A DNA stretch of 64,000 nt from Thermothelomyces thermophilus ATCC 42464 (GCF_000226095.1 NC_016476.1:1860001-1924000); one strand, 5' to 3'; shown: positions 43,280 to 55,338, numbered from the stretch's first letter. A program made the numbers and translations. The notes: generated from the sequence alone by a model not told the origin.

Positions 43280-44990
43280 CTAGTCCCAAAGCCTGATCTC
43301 GCCCTTGGTTCCCGCCGTAAACACCTTGCTTGTCTCCTGCTCCGACCATGCGACGCAGTTGATCGCCCCGCCCGCGCTGTCGGCGGTGAGCTTGCTGTAC
43401 ATCCTGCACGTCTTGAAGTCCCAGAAGCACACGCTGCCCCCTGTATCGCCCGAGGCGACAAATTGCCCGTCCGGGCTGCAAGTGAGTCCGATGGCACTGC
43501 CGGCGGTGTTGTGCCCGCGCCATGCCTTCCTGCGATGTTGCCGGAACTTTTCGGGACCGGACGAGTAGGCAACGATGGAGTTGTCGCTGCATTGATAGAG
43601 CACGTACTTGCCGCTGGGATGCTGCGCGGACTTTGTGAGAGCAAACATGTCGGGTTCGCTGAAATGACGTCAGCAATGGTTGCTTGTTGAACTTTGGATA
43701 CATATAGAGAGAGGGAGGAAAAAAAGAACACTGTAAGACATACCTGATGGTTTTGATCTCGACGGGGATGCCATATTCCCACACCCTGAGGGAGCGGTCG
43801 TCCGAAGTGGACATGAACCGGCGGCTCTCGTCGATGAACTCGATGGTGTTGATGGCGCCCAGGTGGTGATCGTACTCCTGGACCGTCTCGTTGCCCGCCC
43901 GGCTGTCGTACTGCAGGATCCTGTTGTCGGACAGACCGGCCAGGAACTCGTGCCCGTTCTCCGCCGAGGGGTTGAACTTGATGACGTGCGGCGTCTTGCC
44001 GCAGTTGAAGCGGTTGACGCACTGCCCCGTCTCCGTGTCCCACAGCCGGATCTTCCTGTCGAACCCGCCAGACAGGAACTTGGTCCCGTCGTTGTTGAAC
44101 GACAGGTCCGAGATGGCCTTGTTGTGCCCCGAGAAGGAGCGCAGCAGCTCCCTGTCCCGGTAGACGTCCCAGATGTGTACCGACCCATCCGCTGCGCCCG
44201 ACAACCCCAAATGGCTCGACCTCGGGAAGAGCTGCAGCGCAGTGATGGGTTTCCCGTGGTGTTTCCACGAGTACACCATCTTCTTCGGGATGTAGTTGGT
44301 GATGCTCCCGACCTCCTTCGTGAGCGAGAAGTCCAGGTCCTGCGGCACGTGCATGTACGTCCTCCCCAGGTAGTCGTACTCGCTCGAGCCGTGGAATGTC
44401 GTCGTCTCGACGCCCATCTCCTCCGCCTCCTTGCGCCTCGCCAGCGACGGCGCGGGCGCCTGCACCACCGTCCCGCTCGGCACCACATCATCCTCCTCTT
44501 CCTCGCCCTCCTCCACGATCTCGTACTCCTCCCCGCTGGCCAGCTCCACCTCCTCGCCCTCGCCCACCTCGACCTCCTCGTACCGCTCCCGCTTGTACCG
44601 CGCCCACGGTCCGACGTACGCCCCGTCGCCGTCCGCGATCGTCGCGTCCCCCTTGTCCTCCCGCTCCCGCCGCAACCGCTTGTTCACCTCCTTTTGCTCG
44701 CGGTTCGTCAGCGTGCCGTGCCGCTGGTCCCCCTCCACGGCCCGGTGTTTGGCCCGGAAGGTGTGCTCCGAGATGAAGGTCTCCTCGGCGTGGCCCGTGA
44801 GGACATTCTTGCGCTTTCTCGAGGCCGATGGCCCATCGTCGCGGAATGGGTTTGCGGGGCCGAGCCGCGGGCGCGCGAGGTCGGTGCCCGTGTACGGAGT
44901 GACGGCGTGTGAGGGACCTTCTGTTTCGCGGACGATGAGGGCGTCCTTGACGGTTAGATTGGGAGGGTAGTCGCCGAAGGAGTCGGCCAT
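43280..44990 (-). CDS. prp17: Pre-mRNA splicing factor PRP17 (CDC40), WD40 protein
   Basis: Spliceosome component needed for the second catalytic step of splicing. Minus-strand exons are 44990-43744 and 43658-43280, with an 85-nt intron, 541 aa. The N-terminal about 220 residues are charged, with an acidic stretch (EEYEIVEEGEEEEDD), and include the conserved KNVLTGHAEETFISEHTFR and YLGRTYMHVPQDLD blocks typical of PRP17. Seven WD40 repeats follow from about residue 240 (SVHIWDVY, KIRLWDTETGQ, SLRVWEYG, SVCFWDFK, EIRLWD). The last repeat closes the protein at EIRLWD-stop, the normal end of this family. The intron joins IKTI-S to EPDMFAL. Confidence 0.94.
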
Positions 44991-45937
44991 ATTCTACTGG
45001 GGGTGGAGGTAAAAAAACCAAGCTCTTCAGAGCTCTGTGTGGTGCGATCGGTTGGTTTGTTCCGCCACTTGCGAATCAGGCCAGGATGCTGGCTCCTTGA
45101 TGGGTTTCTCTTCTGAATCGCGTTAACAGGCTGGTGATGGTTTCGGTTTCTGAGAAGATAAGATAACTAACAGAGCACAAGGGAGAAAGCTTATGCATTG
45201 GCATTTGGCATGCGTGCACGGGCCATATGCCGCCCAGGCAAGCTTTCAGTTTGCGGCTCCAAGGCTCGCGGTTGGCGCCATGTTCCACTCAATGGCTCTC
45301 GGCAAGCCTTCGTTTCAAGGACGGTGAAGCGAACGATGGCTCCGATGATACGGTAGCTACCTGAATGTTACACGGTCTTACAGAGTACGTAAAGTGAGAT
45401 GCATCGCCGGAACAAGCCTCTCCCCCACATGAGCAGTCCAATATTCGTAGTATGGAGTACAATACAAACGAGGAAATGACCCGGAGAACTCCCAGAGCTA
45501 ACGCCGCTGAAACTTCCCGCCCATGACTGCGCCAATCTAGAATCAGAAAGCGAACTCAGCCGTGCCGTGTCCATGCGCTAGCCGAGAATGGGAGGCATCT
45601 CCCGAGTCTGTAACACTTTTATCCAGATCCCGATGCCATCGAGCTACGGATATCACGCCCGTATCCGTTGCCGAGCCCTGTCAGTTAACCCCAATCCGGC
45701 ACTCAGACCCATCATTACTCGCCGTAGCCTTCATCTGCCGTCATGTATCTCATATCCGTGTTCGTGCTGCCATTACCAACGCCCTGTGCCGCCCAGAAGC
45801 CATCTATCTAAATGGACGGAGACTCGCCGATTTGGAAACCGCAGCGCGCCCCCCAAGCCGACAACATCCCGGAACTCCTCCAAGACAGCAAGTCAGAGAG
45901 GAGTTCGTTGGACGAACATGATCGGTCGAGAAGACGC
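44991..45937. other. Region between PRP17 and the ERV14 3' end
   Basis: It contains the PRP17 promoter. Open frames on the + strand (for example from 45812) overlap the last exon of ERV14 in antisense and lack support. A motif close to TACTCCGTA lies near 45451-45460. No gene called. Confidence 0.5.
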
Positions 45938-46623
45938 CTAGTGAGCCTCGTCCTTGATCAGAGCGACAATCATGCTATACAGGTAGAAGAAGAACAGAAC
46001 GAGATGGAAGCCGAGCTTTGTGAAGGACTCCTGCAAGCATGCATTAGCTCGGCCCTTCGGATGAGATGGTAAAATGGGGTCTCACCTTCTTGTGAACGTT
46101 GAGCTTCCTGAAGATCTCAGTGGCGTCGAGGAGATGAGTGTTGTCGATGATCCTGGACTTGTTAGCACTTCCCTTTCAGTTCGGAATCGGTGAGAAAACT
46201 ACGTACTTCTTGGCATTGTACGCAACCAGGGGTAGGTTGAGAATCAGCGGAAGCCAGTATCCGTTGATCAAGAACAGGAAGGTCAGGAATCCGTGGACAG
46301 CAACTTCGGGAATGATGTATGTATTGAGGCGGTTGCAGAGGTCAATCGGGTTAATGTAGTCGCTGCGCGCGCAACTCGCGTTAGCAATCCGGTGCGTTTA
46401 GGAAAGGGACCGTAGGCAGCAGGCTCGTGACGCGGGAAGTCGTGTCGCGTGGCGACCCCCCGCATCGGCCATTGCTCGCCATGTCTGGCCGCTGAAAAAC
46501 ATGTTGCTCGGGTACTTCGTACCATTCCAGATCGCTGTACATGATGGTGAAAAACACCTGCAGGAACAGGTTGACCGCATTTATGATGACGGCGAAGAGG
46601 TATAGCCACGCCTCGCCCGACAT
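45938..46623 (-). CDS. erv14: ERV14 / cornichon family COPII cargo receptor, 138 aa
   Basis: Small ER-to-Golgi cargo receptor packed into COPII vesicles; carries transmembrane proteins out of the ER. Minus-strand exons are 46623-46523, 46362-46207, 46152-46086 and 46030-45938; introns 160, 54 and 55 nt, 138 aa, the same length as yeast Erv14. It begins [20 protein letters not shown], and the signature [14 protein letters not shown] follows the first hydrophobic helix across the exon 1/2 junction. Two further hydrophobic helices are present ([19 protein letters not shown] and [18 protein letters not shown]). The C-terminus is KDEAH. An upstream in-frame GTG (46629) precedes the ATG; the ATG at 46623 matches the family start. 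Confidence 0.95.
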
Positions 46624-47318
46624 TTTCACGCTGCTACGGGGTGTTCTTTAGGATCGATCGTTACTCGAACGTGCGTGTCAAGGATCAAAAGCCCTCGCGA
46701 CGCGCAAAGAGGGGTTGCGATGAGGTGTGGCGGACGATGACGATGACGGATGTCGCGAGCTCGTCGTCCCAGCAATCGGCAGGGTTAGCGGACTTGAAGA
46801 TTCTTTGTTGCTAGGGTGGATTGCGGTAACGGCCGAGTCGCGTGGCAGCTGCGACGGGAGAAAAATAGTACGATTTTCGATCGCTGGTGGGTGCAAAAGG
46901 GAGAATGACAACAGCTCGCCGGAGAACGGGAAGAATAGGTCTTTAGCTTGGTGGTTGGGCGATGCCAAAAACGATTCAAGTGGGGCGCCGTAGGTGACAT
47001 TAGCCTCGTGCATGCCGGGGGAAGAAGAAGTGGGTCTCGAAGGAAGCTGCACAACCAACAAATACAGATTCGGGAGTGGTCGAGGTTGAACAATGCATTT
47101 TTGACAACATGTTCAATGGCTTTTTACTCTGCAGAGCTGGTGTCCGATGTGCGAGCCACGGTCCAAAAGAAACCGTCAGTTCGCCTTATGGACGTCTAGG
47201 GTATCAAGGGCTGTTTGCTTCGTGCTTCCTCGCGTGGGAGTTATTTCCCGGGTATCACAGAACTTGCGGTCACGATAACATAACTATGAACAGTTCTACC
47301 TCTTGACTAGATGCTGTC
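46624..47318. other. ERV14 promoter and MAP1 3' flank
   Basis: About 700 bp with no supported gene. It should hold the ERV14 5' leader and the 3' end of the methionine aminopeptidase transcript. Confidence 0.55.
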
Positions 47319-48701
47319 CTAGCTCGTTCCGTTCGCCGCTGCGGGCGGCATCGGAACCGGCCCACCTGGAGAGTCCGCTTTCCGGGCTGTCAGAACCTCT
47401 ACGCCCGTCTCCGTCACCAAGAGGGTGTGCTCTGAAAGCCAATCAGCCATCGTTCAGGGTCGGTAACTTCAGGTTGCTTACCGAACTGAGCTGTCCTCTT
47501 TCCGTCGATCGTCGTGCTGGTCCAGTTATCAGGCCACGTGACGTCCCTGTATTTGCCCAGGGCGATCATGGGCTCGATGGTAAAGGTCATGCCAGGCTTG
47601 CACTCGCCAACGGCCTTGTTCTTTGCGTAGTGTGGGATGTTGGGCGGGCAGTGGAAGACGCTGTTGATGCCATGGCCGACGTAGGTTCGGATGACGCTGC
47701 AGCCCCTAGACTTGGCATGAGCTTCAATGACATTTCCAAACTCGCGGAACAACGTTCCGGGTTTGACCAGCTTAATAGCCTCCTCGAGGCACTCGCGGGC
47801 CGTCTCGGTGACGCGGACCGTGTCGGGGTCAGCCTTAGCCCGGTCGCCGACGTAGTATGTTTCATTCAGATCGCCATGGTAGCCCTCATGGTACAGCGTG
47901 ACGTCGAGGTTGATGATGTCTCCGTCAAGCAGGACACGCTTGTCAGGTATCCCGTGGCAAATCACCTCGTTGACGGAGGTGCAGACCGACTTAGGGAAGT
48001 GGTTGTAGTTGAGGGGTGATGGATAAGACTTTCCAGGGAATTAGCATAAGATCAAAGGCCAGACGAATGAGGAGCTGGCTCACATTCCGTTCGATGCAAG
48101 CATTGTGAACAATCTCGTCGATTTCGTCCGTCGTGATTCCCGGGCGGATTGCAGCAGCTGCAATGTCGAGCACCTCGCGCGCCAGCCGGCAGACCTTGCG
48201 CATGGCTTCCTGGCCCTTGGCGTCTAGTTGCTCAATCTTGTTGGTCCTGACGAGGGACCTGCCGTGTTTTGGAATGCCATCTTCGGCGTAGTCGGGACGG
48301 GGTATCGACTTGGGGACCTCGCGTCTCGGGGAAAGGGGATAGACTGGCCGGAGGGGGCCGGTAAAGTTGAACGTCGGGAAGGGGTTGTAGTAGCCGGTTT
48401 CTGGATCTGGTTCAGACACGACCTTTGGAGTAAAGAAGTGGCTTAAAATACTGTTTTCTTGCTTATGAATATTCTTGTGGGTAGCCTGGCAATGTTGGCG
48501 TCAGTCCAAAGCGCTCTGTGGTGCCCAGCCAGACGGAGGGGCAGTGAACGCCCGGCCTACCCAGTTCTTCTTGAAGCATTCCTGGGAACAGAAGTAGCTG
48601 TCCTTAATACCAAGACTTAGACACTTGGGGCACTGGAGCGAGCTGGCTTCGTTTTCGCAGTCGGCACCGAGGCACTTCTTCGTTGGCGGCTCTTTGGCCA
48701 T
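47319..48701 (-). CDS. map1: Methionine aminopeptidase 1
   Basis: Removes the initiator Met from nascent proteins on cytosolic ribosomes. Minus-strand exons: 48701-48561, 48485-48084, 48028-47482 and 47431-47319; introns 75, 55 and 50 nt, 400 aa. The N-terminus carries the eukaryotic type 1 zinc finger (CLGADC, CPKC, YFCSQEC, then HKNIHK, about residues 9-55), which in the family helps ribosome binding. The pita-bread catalytic domain has all five metal ligands: Asp in IINLDVTLY, Asp in HGDLNETY, His in GHGINSVFH, Glu in FTIEPM and Glu in QFEHTLL, the last made by the exon 3/4 junction. A Gly/Pro/Ala-rich tail ends the protein. An upstream in-frame TTG is not a likely start; the first ATG is at 48701. 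Confidence 0.95.
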
Positions 48702-49163
48702 GTTTGTGTCGGGGGCGGATTGCGGGGGAGGAGGGTAGGAGTAGGGCGGCCTTCGAAAATCGGCGTTAAGAGACAAGCTCTCCCGTTCGCAACCTAAAAA
48801 AACTAAAGCGTAATGAGGCCGAATATCTCGCGGTTTAAACTTCCCACGAACGGGAAGGAGGTCAGAGAAAATGGGTACGGAGTACGTTAGTATGAATTTC
48901 AGATAAGCGTGCCCGGCGCTGAATATTTTTGGAATGCGGCGGGTGTGGCGCTGAACATGGCTCGAAACGAATTGAACAGTGGCTGTGGCTGACCAACGCT
49001 GATCGGCAAACAGGGGTTTCCGGGCGGGTTCCGATCCTAGCCGCTCTGCCAGGATCAGCCGATGGATCTCAATGAATCCAAGCAGCCATCATCACCTGAG
49101 CTCCAACATTTTGCCCTGTTCGAGTTTCTCACACCCGTTCACACCCCGCGAGGGACATATTCA
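48702..49163. other. Divergent promoter region of MAP1 and BNA4
   Basis: About 460 bp between divergent genes. It holds one TACGGAGTA 9-mer (48876-48884). An in-frame upstream ATG of the BNA4 gene lies at 49062. Confidence 0.55.
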
Positions 49164-50930
49164 ATGGAGAAAAAGCAGAAAATTGTCGTGATTGGAGCCG
49201 GCCCCGTTGGCTCACTTGCGGCCTTGTATGCCGCAAATCGGGGTGACGATGTCGAGATATACGAGCTGCGAAGTGGTGAGTGAGCCTTTTTTTTTTCTCG
49301 TTTACTTGCCAGTGTTTCTCCGTTATTGCCTTTTCCGTCGACATCTTTGATATCTCCGTCGTAGGTTACTAGGGCCCGTTTGTTGATTGTAACATGGGTT
49401 AGATCTCCGAGATCCAACGACGACGCCGCTCAACTTCACCAAATCCATCAACCTGGCTCTCTCGGAACGCGGCATCAATGCTATGCGCCATTCTGGACAA
49501 CCAAAACTTCTTGAAAATGTTTTGGAAGCCACGATTCCGATGCGTGGCCGCATGATTCACGGGAGACGAGCCAACGGCGATCTATATGAGGAGCCCCAAG
49601 ACTACGACGGCGTACACGGACGAGTAAGACTCTCGCTTCCGCCATAAGTTTCGGGACGCGAGCTAACTTCACAGTCCATCCTCGCTGTTGACCGCAGCCG
49701 TCTTAACGAGCGTCTGCTCGATATCCTGGAGGGGATGCCCAATGTGACCTTCTTTTTCAACCATAAGCTCACCGGCGCCAATTTCCGGCAGAACAAGGCC
49801 TGGTTTGAAGTTCGGGAGAATGGATCGGCTCCGGCTCCTGGGCAGCGAGCTCGCGAGGTCGAAGTTGACTTTGACTTTATGATAGGCGCTGATGGCGCCC
49901 ATTCTGCTGTCAGGTACCACATGATGAAGTACACGCGCGTGGACTACCAGCAAGTGTACGTCGATACCCTGTGGTGCGAATTTCAGATCCGACCCAAGAC
50001 GACCGCCCCGGACGCGAGTTTGAATTCCAAATTTGCGATATCCCCGAACCACCTTCACATCTGGCCGGGCAAGGATTTCATGTTCATTGCCATTCCCAGC
50101 GGCGTATGTTGTCGTCTTCCTCATACAATTAATCCTCTTCCAATTAACACGCTCAGGACGGCTCCTTCACCTGTACCCTGTTCGCCCCCGCTGCGCTCTA
50201 CGAACACCTCGAATCCGACTCTACCGGCTCGCTCATTCCGCCCTTCTTTGATAGGCACTTCCCCGGCGTCACGGCGCTGATCCCGCCGGCTGAACTGATC
50301 GAGTCATTCCGCCGCAACCCGCACCTGCCGCTCATCTCGATCAAGTGCCAACCGCACCACTACGGCTCGTCTGTCGTCCTGGTCGGAGATGCCGCCCACG
50401 CCATGGTCCCCTTCTACGGGCAGGGGATGAACGCCGGGCTGGAAGACGTGCGCATCCTCTTCGACGTGATCGACAAGCACGCACGCATGGACGAGCTCAG
50501 CGCGGGCGCGGACCGGGCCAGCTCCCGCGGGCGCGCCCTAGCCGAGTACACGGCTGTGCGGGTGCCGGACGCGCACGCCATCAACGACCTGGCACTGCAA
50601 AACTACGTCGAGATGCGTGCGTCGGTGCTGTCGCCCGGCTACCGGCTGCGCAAGTTCCTCGAGGAGGCGCTCGCCAAGTACGTGCCGTCGCTCGGCTGGC
50701 AGACCAAGTACTCGCGCGTCTCGTTCGGCAACGAGCGGTACTCAGAGGTTGTAGCCAAGAGCGAGCACCAAGGCCGGATGCTGGTGCGCGGGCTCGTCGG
50801 GCTGGTCGGGCTGCCCCTGCTGGCGGGCGGGATGGTCTTGTTGCTGCGGTACAGGAGAGCGATGAACGTAGGCTTAAAGGCCGCGTTTGGGTCGGTGGAT
50901 TCGATCGTGGAGCTGATGACCATGAACTAG
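49164..50930 (+). CDS. bna4: Kynurenine 3-monooxygenase
   Basis: FAD enzyme that hydroxylates L-kynurenine to 3-hydroxykynurenine with NADPH and O2, in de novo NAD synthesis from tryptophan; located at the mitochondrial outer membrane. Exons are 49164-49275, 49403-49623, 49675-50103 and 50157-50930; introns 127, 51 and 53 nt, 511 aa. The Met at 49164 starts [17 protein letters not shown], six residues before the FAD-binding beta strand, as in homologues. An in-frame ATG at 49062 would add 34 residues without family support, though it remains possible. [20 protein letters not shown] and [10 protein letters not shown] follow. The second FAD motif [18 protein letters not shown] is complete. A hydrophobic segment near the C-terminus ([15 protein letters not shown]) is the expected membrane anchor. 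Confidence 0.94.
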
Positions 50931-52521
50931 TGGACTTTCAAGGTATTATTTTTGTTGTAATGCAGAACTCGCTGTCGCACCCGCCGGGAATGGCGCCCTT
51001 CCTAATCGGGTATGGCGCCATGTCAGAACCGTCCGAACTGCCCCGCTCGCACGGCCTCCAACACGCCCGCCGCATAAATAGGAGCCTCCTCCTTCGACGT
51101 CCCTTTCTTGTACTCTCGACTTCTCTCTGCCTCCATCCCTTCCTCGTTTCCTCCGCTCGGTCCCCTGCCTCCCCCCATGCGCTCCTCATCACCGACGCCT
51201 TTTTGTTCCCTCATTTCGCCAAGCTGAGGCGGCCGCGCACCGGAAGTTTTCCCTGTGCGCGCACAGACCAAATGTGCCCACCTATCTATCTTCTCTACAC
51301 TACATACAGCTAATCACGTCACAGGTCTAACCCGTTACAAGAGGAAGCATGGGTGGGTATTGGTATAGTACATAGACAGACAGATAAGACAGTGATTGTG
51401 TAACGGGCTGAGCCCGTTCGGGGCCTCGGCAGCCCTCGGCCATAGTCGGTTAGCTTCAAAAGTGTGTGACATATAGGTGGGAATTGACAAGTTGACGTGC
51501 GGTCAGTCAATTTGGGCTGTTTTTTGGCGCAAGGGTCTGTCGTATCAGTACCCTGCGTTTTGCAACCGGTGTGTCGCCCGTACCGTAACAGATGGTGCGA
51601 GGCGCGTTATACTTTGATCAGAATATCGAACATCTACAGCTTCAGTTAACACACTGCCTGCCTTGTAGCTTCCGCATGCTCTATTGTAAGTGCTTTTACC
51701 TGTGATACTATAGATACGTGGCTGTTGGACTTCCAATATGGGTACTGTTGGAACCACTGTATGGAATATTGCGATGATGGATGTCAACTGGAACTGCGTA
51801 ATGGAGCGCAAAATAGCGATAGAAGTGGGCAAGCAATTGCTTGATTGATTGAGTTGTTGTTGGGTGGAAGAACTGGCCCAGTTGGGCGACATGAGGTATC
51901 AACACTGCAAAGGCGCTAATTCAGGGGTAATTTCCAACCCCTGTTCCAACAGGTACTAGGAGTGAGCACACGCGATCCTACGCCGTCAGAAGTTTGAGAC
52001 GCATATCATCCTGCCGACCTTATTTTAGGGCAAATAGGAGTGATCCCATTGACTTAACTACTATAAATGGAAGCAAAAGCGTTCCTTCTATCCTTCTTCT
52101 ACGTAAGAGTATATGGGTATTACTTGCAGAAACCATCGTTTTTGTACCTTTGCTCCGAGATACAAATATAGAAGACACCATGTGTTTCTGATCCTTTGGG
52201 ATTAGACACGAACTAGTTAGTAGGTCTCCTGGCTTTACACTAACCATGACGCCGCAATGGAGGGCCGAGGAGCCTGCAGGTAGTGATAGACGCTTGTTTC
52301 ATGGCGCAGAGGGAAAGTGTGGGGTTAAGCAAGCAGGGATAAGAAAGGTAATATATATAAGAGATGAGAAGCTGAACCTCGAGAATTCCGAATCTTTCTT
52401 CTATAGTCACACACGTACACAGCAACCAAAGTATTCATTTCATCACGCCAGCAATATACTCACTTGGAGACCCTTACTCGTTTCTTCTCTCGCAAAATCT
52501 CAAGATCGCCACTTAGTCACC
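50931..52521. other. Intergenic region
   Basis: 1.6 kb holding the BNA4 3' flank and the promoter of the small gene at 52522. The second half is AT-rich. No gene recognised. Confidence 0.5.
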
Positions 52522-52770
52522 ATGGGCATTACCTGCGACGAATGCCACCAGCTCTGGAGCCAGTCGGTTGCGGAACCCAAAGCATGCACGAACACGAAGT
52601 GTAATTACGGCATGGTCAAATGCTGCGGTAACAGAAGTGGCTGCGGCAGAACCGGTTGCTTTAAGGGAGAGAAATATTGTCCGACGTGCAAGGGCGCGGG
52701 GCAGGTTGTATACTGCAGGTATTGGAAATCACACGGGCCCGGCGGGACACGGCCGCCTACGCGGCGGTAG
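52522..52770 (+). CDS. Small cysteine-rich protein, 82 aa, zinc-finger-like
   Basis: An ATG in good context (CACCATGG) opens an 82-residue frame. It has no signal peptide. Cys residues come in pairs: CDEC, then CTNTKC, CC, C, C, and CPTCKGAGQ near the end. The last looks like one CxxCxGxG unit of the DnaJ zinc-binding region, and the whole is likely metal-binding. A possible donor (CAG|GTATTG at about 52716) lies just after VVYC, so the final about 15 residues could be intron read-through and a further exon may exist. It lies between BNA4 and a dead transposon. Family unknown. Confidence 0.55.
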   Translation: MGITCDECHQLWSQSVAEPKACTNTKCNYGMVKCCGNRSGCGRTGCFKGEKYCPTCKGAGQVVYCRYWKSHGPGGTRPPTRR

Positions 52771-53472
52771 ATTGCGCATTCAGCACTGGTCCAAAGATGG
52801 GGGTTGGTTGGTTGGTTGGGCATGGCGAGCTGCTTGATTCGGATGTCACCTGTTGGGTATTATTGCGGAGTAGGGTACTAGAGGCCGAGATTCGCTGGGC
52901 TTTAGTCGGGGGCCGGAGCTGGACTTCGAGGGCGTGATGAGGATGATGATGTATTTACACAGGTGTTTTTACCCCACACAATGGGCCTCCTAAATCAAAC
53001 GTTATGGCTGGTCCATGACTTCCATGCTTTTTAATGTTTCCAGCGCTACGAGACGCTAAGTATCTTATGGATTTTCGCTGTGGCTTTAGATTTCGCTACG
53101 GCTTGGATCTTGCTGCCGCTAGGACGTCAACTGATGCAGTACGTTGTCTACAGACACGTCCATCATGTAAGGATGGATAAGATAAGACCTATAGATCTGG
53201 TAAACGGGCTGGCAAACGGAGGGTTCTTTGTTCCTATCCTCTACTTATACAGAGCCACAGGGCCAGCAAAGGTAGGAAGAAGACATCGCTCTTTTGAACT
53301 ATTTACAACTTACCAACTTTTCCATCAATTGGAACCATTCTTCCATCTATTGGAACCATCTTCTATCATCGACTTTCAATTTAATATGCTTTCAGCCACA
53401 ATTCAAGTTCGTCTAAGAAGTGTGAGTTAGGAGTCAGGATGTCTAAATAGGTCAATTGGAATATGGCGCGTA
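52771..53472. other. Flank of the second pogo-like element
   Basis: About 700 bp. From about 53044 a plus-strand frame without an ATG encodes a hydrophobic stretch (LSILWIFAVALDFATAWILL), which might be a relic exon of a membrane protein. Two near-identical tandem copies of a TTCCATCNATTGGAACCAT unit occur at about 53323-53361. No complete gene. Confidence 0.4.
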
Positions 53473-53519
53473 AGTCGGACCCCCCATATACCGACCACCC
53501 CCATTTTCCGACCGCTTGG
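53473..53519 (+). repeat. Left terminal inverted repeat of the Fot1-type element
   Basis: 47 bp from AGTCGGACCCCCC to ACCGCTTGG; complementary to 55292-55338 with about two mismatches, both C/T type as RIP would give. Confidence 0.9.
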
Positions 53520-55291
53520 CAAACCTTGGCACCTACAACTACCCATCTTCTTCAACCACATATATTACAGACCTGTTCAACCAACTACAATATAGGAAGC
53601 CGTTGATTCTACACTTTCTAAGCCACTCTCTTCGGTAGTAAGGTCCTCTATATGGCCGGCTTCTATCTAGGCCTGGTGGATCTGTTTAATCATCGTAAAC
53701 TGCTTGTTTGGATCTACTATTACCCTCTTCCTCTTTGACGGCCGGGCTACTTCTAACTATACCTTTAGAGCTTCGTTTTCCTATTATAACTAAGCTAACT
53801 TAAAGTCCTTCTAGTCAAAAGCTTTCTTAACCTTCCTAAATAGGAGCCTATATATAGAGGAGTGCTAAGTCTTGGTAGACAGGTTGGTTAGCTGACTACG
53901 TAAGTCTAACTTCCTCTATAATATACCAAAAATTAGGTTAATGGCTCCTTTTAAAGGCTAGGAGTGTTAAACAGGTTCTAGAGTTTATATAGAAGCTGGC
54001 TATTTGTTAGGATTAGTTAGATTATTCGAACTTTCTAATAGGAGTCTACTTATTAAGGGTTTTACTATATTGACTAGCTATAACCTAGATACCTTCTATC
54101 CTACCTTGATATTCTAGGCTATAATAGCCTCTTTCTAAGCCTTGATAATATATCTAATCATTGTCTGTTTGCCTAAGATAGATGATTCTACCTAGGATAT
54201 TATATTATCAAGGAGCTTCTAGTAAGTGTACTTTAAGGGGGAAAAGACTAATAGATCTAATGGCTGGAGGATATAAAAGGTATATAGAGGTAAAAAGAGT
54301 AATTAGATATCATTCTCATAATATAGCTATATAAAGTTATTAGTTATATAGCTATTATAGCTATCTAGTATTAGAAGTCGTTACTAGGAACTATCCTCTA
54401 GCTAGCTAAAAGGAATAAAGACTTTTTAAAGCTATTTGATTATAATAGTTCGATTAGTCTAGCCTATCTCCATTACTATGAACCTCTAGTCCTTTAGTTC
54501 CGTTTTATCGATAGGAAATTACTATTGTTAAAGACTCTTGCCCTTAAAGATAATGACTAGGGGGAGGGATATCCTTATTATAGAGATATACTTAAGGAAT
54601 AAAGTCTAGATATATGAACTAGGAGCTTTATACTAAATTATACGTATTTAGGCACTTCTAACTACTAGACCGTTGGTTCTCTACCCTTCTATAATGTTAT
54701 ATTTATCTATATTTTAATGGTTAGCTAGTAAGATGCCCTTAATAGCTAGGATACTTAGCTATAGCCATTAACTATATATAATTAAGTTAATAGTGCTATT
54801 AATATAGACTAAATCTATCTTATAGGCTTATTAGATTCTAAGAATAGGGTTTCTATAAAGAAACCGAGCTAACTAGCCTTTTCTAATTGTTATATAGCTT
54901 ACTCTTTATACCTAGAGGATATGGCTAGCAAACTCCTTAATTTGTATATACATTAGTAGGATACCTAGGGTAGCCTAGATTAAAACCTACTTAGTAAGTC
55001 GTTCTTCTTATACCTGGCTAAGAGATTGCTATAGTTCGGAAGCAATTAAATATAGTTAAGAGCTACAGAGGCGGTCGTGGAAAGTTGTCCTTAGAATATC
55101 GAATTCCTTATAGATACTTTATTATAACTAAATACCCTATTAGTATTGTATAATCGTATCCTACAAATCCTGCTTAGTATAAGCCATTGTAAGCTAACGA
55201 ATATATATTCAAAAGATAAGCTTGTTTGGTATAGAATTGGTAGAGTTATGGTAAGTTAAAGTGGTTAGGTTGAGGAAGCGGTATGGGTTTA

Positions 55292-55338
55292 CCAAGCGGT
55301 CGGAAAATAGGGGTGGTCGGTATATAGGGGGTCCGACT
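55292..55338 (-). repeat. Right terminal inverted repeat of the Fot1-type element
   Basis: 47 bp, CCAAGCGGTCGG to GTCCGACT, the complement of the left end. The TA next to it completes the target duplication. Confidence 0.9.

Larger units (their letters stand above)
53473..55338 (-). mobile_element. Fot1/pogo-type DNA transposon, RIP-inactivated
   Basis: 1866 bp, flanked by TA (53471-53472 and 55339-55340), with 47-bp terminal inverted repeats. That is the normal Fot1-type size. The interior is AT-rich and TpA-rich with stops in all frames. The relic transposase reads on the minus strand from about 55190 (an ATG-GCT-TAT-ACT start, the usual MxYT opening of Fot1-type proteins). It is dead, with many nonsense changes. 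It differs from the 29.1-kb element in length and end sequence, so they are two families. Confidence 0.88.

Noticed and set aside
43863-44912. 349-codon plus-strand frame opposite PRP17
   Set aside because: Shadow of a clear WD40 gene.
45812-46072. 86-codon plus-strand frame starting MDGDSPIW
   Set aside because: Overlaps the last ERV14 exon in antisense; no homologue recognised.
53080-53430. Plus-strand frame with a hydrophobic start
   Set aside because: Begins at GTG, has no ATG or clear exon before it, and lies next to a transposon; at most a relic exon.
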